This document shows, in pieces, positions 62,783-64,000 of a stretch of DNA of 64,000 bases (positions are counted from its first letter, which is position 1; each line of letters begins with the position of its first letter). Below the pieces are notes generated by a model, which did no database searches, had not been told where the DNA came from, and was given only the letters and a program-made list of their open reading frames with translations. Origin of the DNA: Owenia fusiformis (lineage: Eukaryota > Annelida > Polychaeta > Sabellida > Oweniidae); NCBI GenBank assembly GCA_903813345.2, contig CAIIXF020000005.1, positions 8,561,375 through 8,625,374 of the forward strand, given 5' to 3'. The position numbers and the translations under genes are program-made.

Positions 62783-64000
62783 TATATTAAAGGTATTGCA
62801 CATATAATTATTTCTAATGACTGTCAATCAATAAATTGTCATTTAGGCTTAATTATTGCCCATATAGCATAAGATACAATGTTAGTTTCTAAAAAATAAA
62901 TAAATACATTAATATTTCAAACTACATAATCTTTGTTTATCACATATTTGTTTGTCTGTGTTTGTACATAAGGAATACAGTTTTAGATACAATAAAAGCT
63001 ATCTCTGGAGAAGTACTCAGGTATATTAACTGGTCATTTTTACTTTTGTTTAGGAAGTCAGGGTTGCTGCTTTGAGCTTGTGCTATCATAATGCTTCATG
63101 GGCCGGATATTCTACTGGGAAATGTTGTTCATTTTCAATTTTATGATCATCACACATTTCATATGTCCTGTCTTCAAGGGGTGCCTTGGGTTTGGTGAAT
63201 CTCCCGATTCTATCTATTTTCAGTAGTAAAACTCCACATCTTAATTTGGAGAATGCACTTCTTTGATATCTAATTAGGTTGATTTTTGTGTAGCTTCCAG
63301 GCTTAAACTCACCTTTGGTTGTTTTGTAAGTTCTCAGTTTATTATTTGGACCTATTATACTCAGTTCTTACATCATCATACAGTATGATGAAAAACAAAG
63401 GAGCTCCCTTTGTCAAAATATTGATGAGAAAGAATAACAGTATCAGAATTTTTTCCGTTCACGCTTACATTGTGCAAGTTTAACCTCTCCTTCTTAGATT
63501 GTCAGTCATTATCATTGTCAGATGATATGTTTTTAAACAATTTAAGATATACACTGTTGCTCATAAATATATTATATTTGGCAGATCAGAATTCAAACTT
63601 TGGAAGAAGACAGCATTTATTTGGAGTCATTTCAACAATTTATTTTGTAGACAAATAATAATCACATATTTCTGCTACAAATTAACATTTTTTAGAGAAA
63701 AAATACTTACATGTTTAGAAAATTACTGCCATTTAACTAGGGGTACTCTACGAATTTTTGAATTTTCAAAACACACCGATCCAAACCAAATTGTAATGTA
63801 AAGCAAATCAAACAAGGCAAATATCAGGTCATGATGATTGAAGTGTCCTCTATCCAAGAATGGCACTTATATGTGGTATGCCCTCCTTTTTTACAACCAG
63901 AGCATCAACACTGCAGGGCCAACTATAAATTAAACATCTACATGAAAACCCTCAATCGGGACAGAGCGTAACTTGTCTAAATTTTGAGGTCGTGATCCAT

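Larger units (their letters stand above)
57744..64000. other. Spacer downstream of the TINAG-like gene
   Basis: No convincing exon on either strand. It contains two TA-flanked inverted-repeat elements (59993-61021 and 61827-62782) and otherwise AT-rich unique sequence. The TINAG-like 3' UTR probably occupies the first few hundred bases; I did not find a canonical AATAAA close to the stop. Confidence 0.6.

Overview
The window is animal (metazoan) nuclear DNA. It is AT-rich, its genes are split by GT-AG introns that keep reading phase, and its introns and spacers are packed with small inverted-repeat transposons, mariner-type remnants, LINE fragments and minisatellites. The gene set and repeat style suggest a marine invertebrate, perhaps a lophotrochozoan such as a mollusc or brachiopod, or an invertebrate deuterostome. 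The phylum cannot be fixed from the sequence alone.

Layout. (1) About 1117-17046, plus strand: a 13-exon Rho GTPase-activating protein that I recognise as ARHGAP19. (2) 17047-23309: spacer with a mariner-type element, a tandem repeat and a CpG-rich patch. (3) 23310-28175, plus strand: a Dispatched-family RND transporter (release of lipid-modified Hedgehog), missing its N-terminal exon. Nearly all of it sits in one 3.55-kb exon. (4) 28249-29113: an inverted-repeat element built from mariner-type transposase ends. (5) 30604-57743, plus strand: a 9-exon TINAG/TINAGL1-type gene (secreted somatomedin-B plus inactive cathepsin-like protein) whose introns total about 25 kb. (6) 57744-64000: spacer with two more TA-flanked elements.

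The long introns of the TINAG-like gene hold most of the unusual material. Intron 1 contains a decayed LINE, a roughly 30-copy 32-bp minisatellite, and a same-strand nested relic of a SAM-dependent methyltransferase. That relic's last exon is split by a 1.31-kb inverted-repeat transposon, and removing the transposon and one TATT copy restores the reading frame exactly. Intron 4 contains a mariner-type remnant and a 5'-truncated LINE. Intron 5 contains a 4.16-kb element bounded by two 474-bp direct repeats. This element encodes a His-Cys-box (zf-His_Me) endonuclease convergent with a Mutator-like transposase. The transposase is split into two frames at an in-phase A AAA AAG heptamer. This element is the best candidate here for something undescribed.

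The three host genes are unrelated in pathway (cytoskeletal GTPase control, Hedgehog release, extracellular matrix) and nothing suggests co-regulation. All exon joins below were derived by hand from splice consensus, phase and recalled family similarity. The summed coding lengths of the ARHGAP19 and TINAG joins are both divisible by three.
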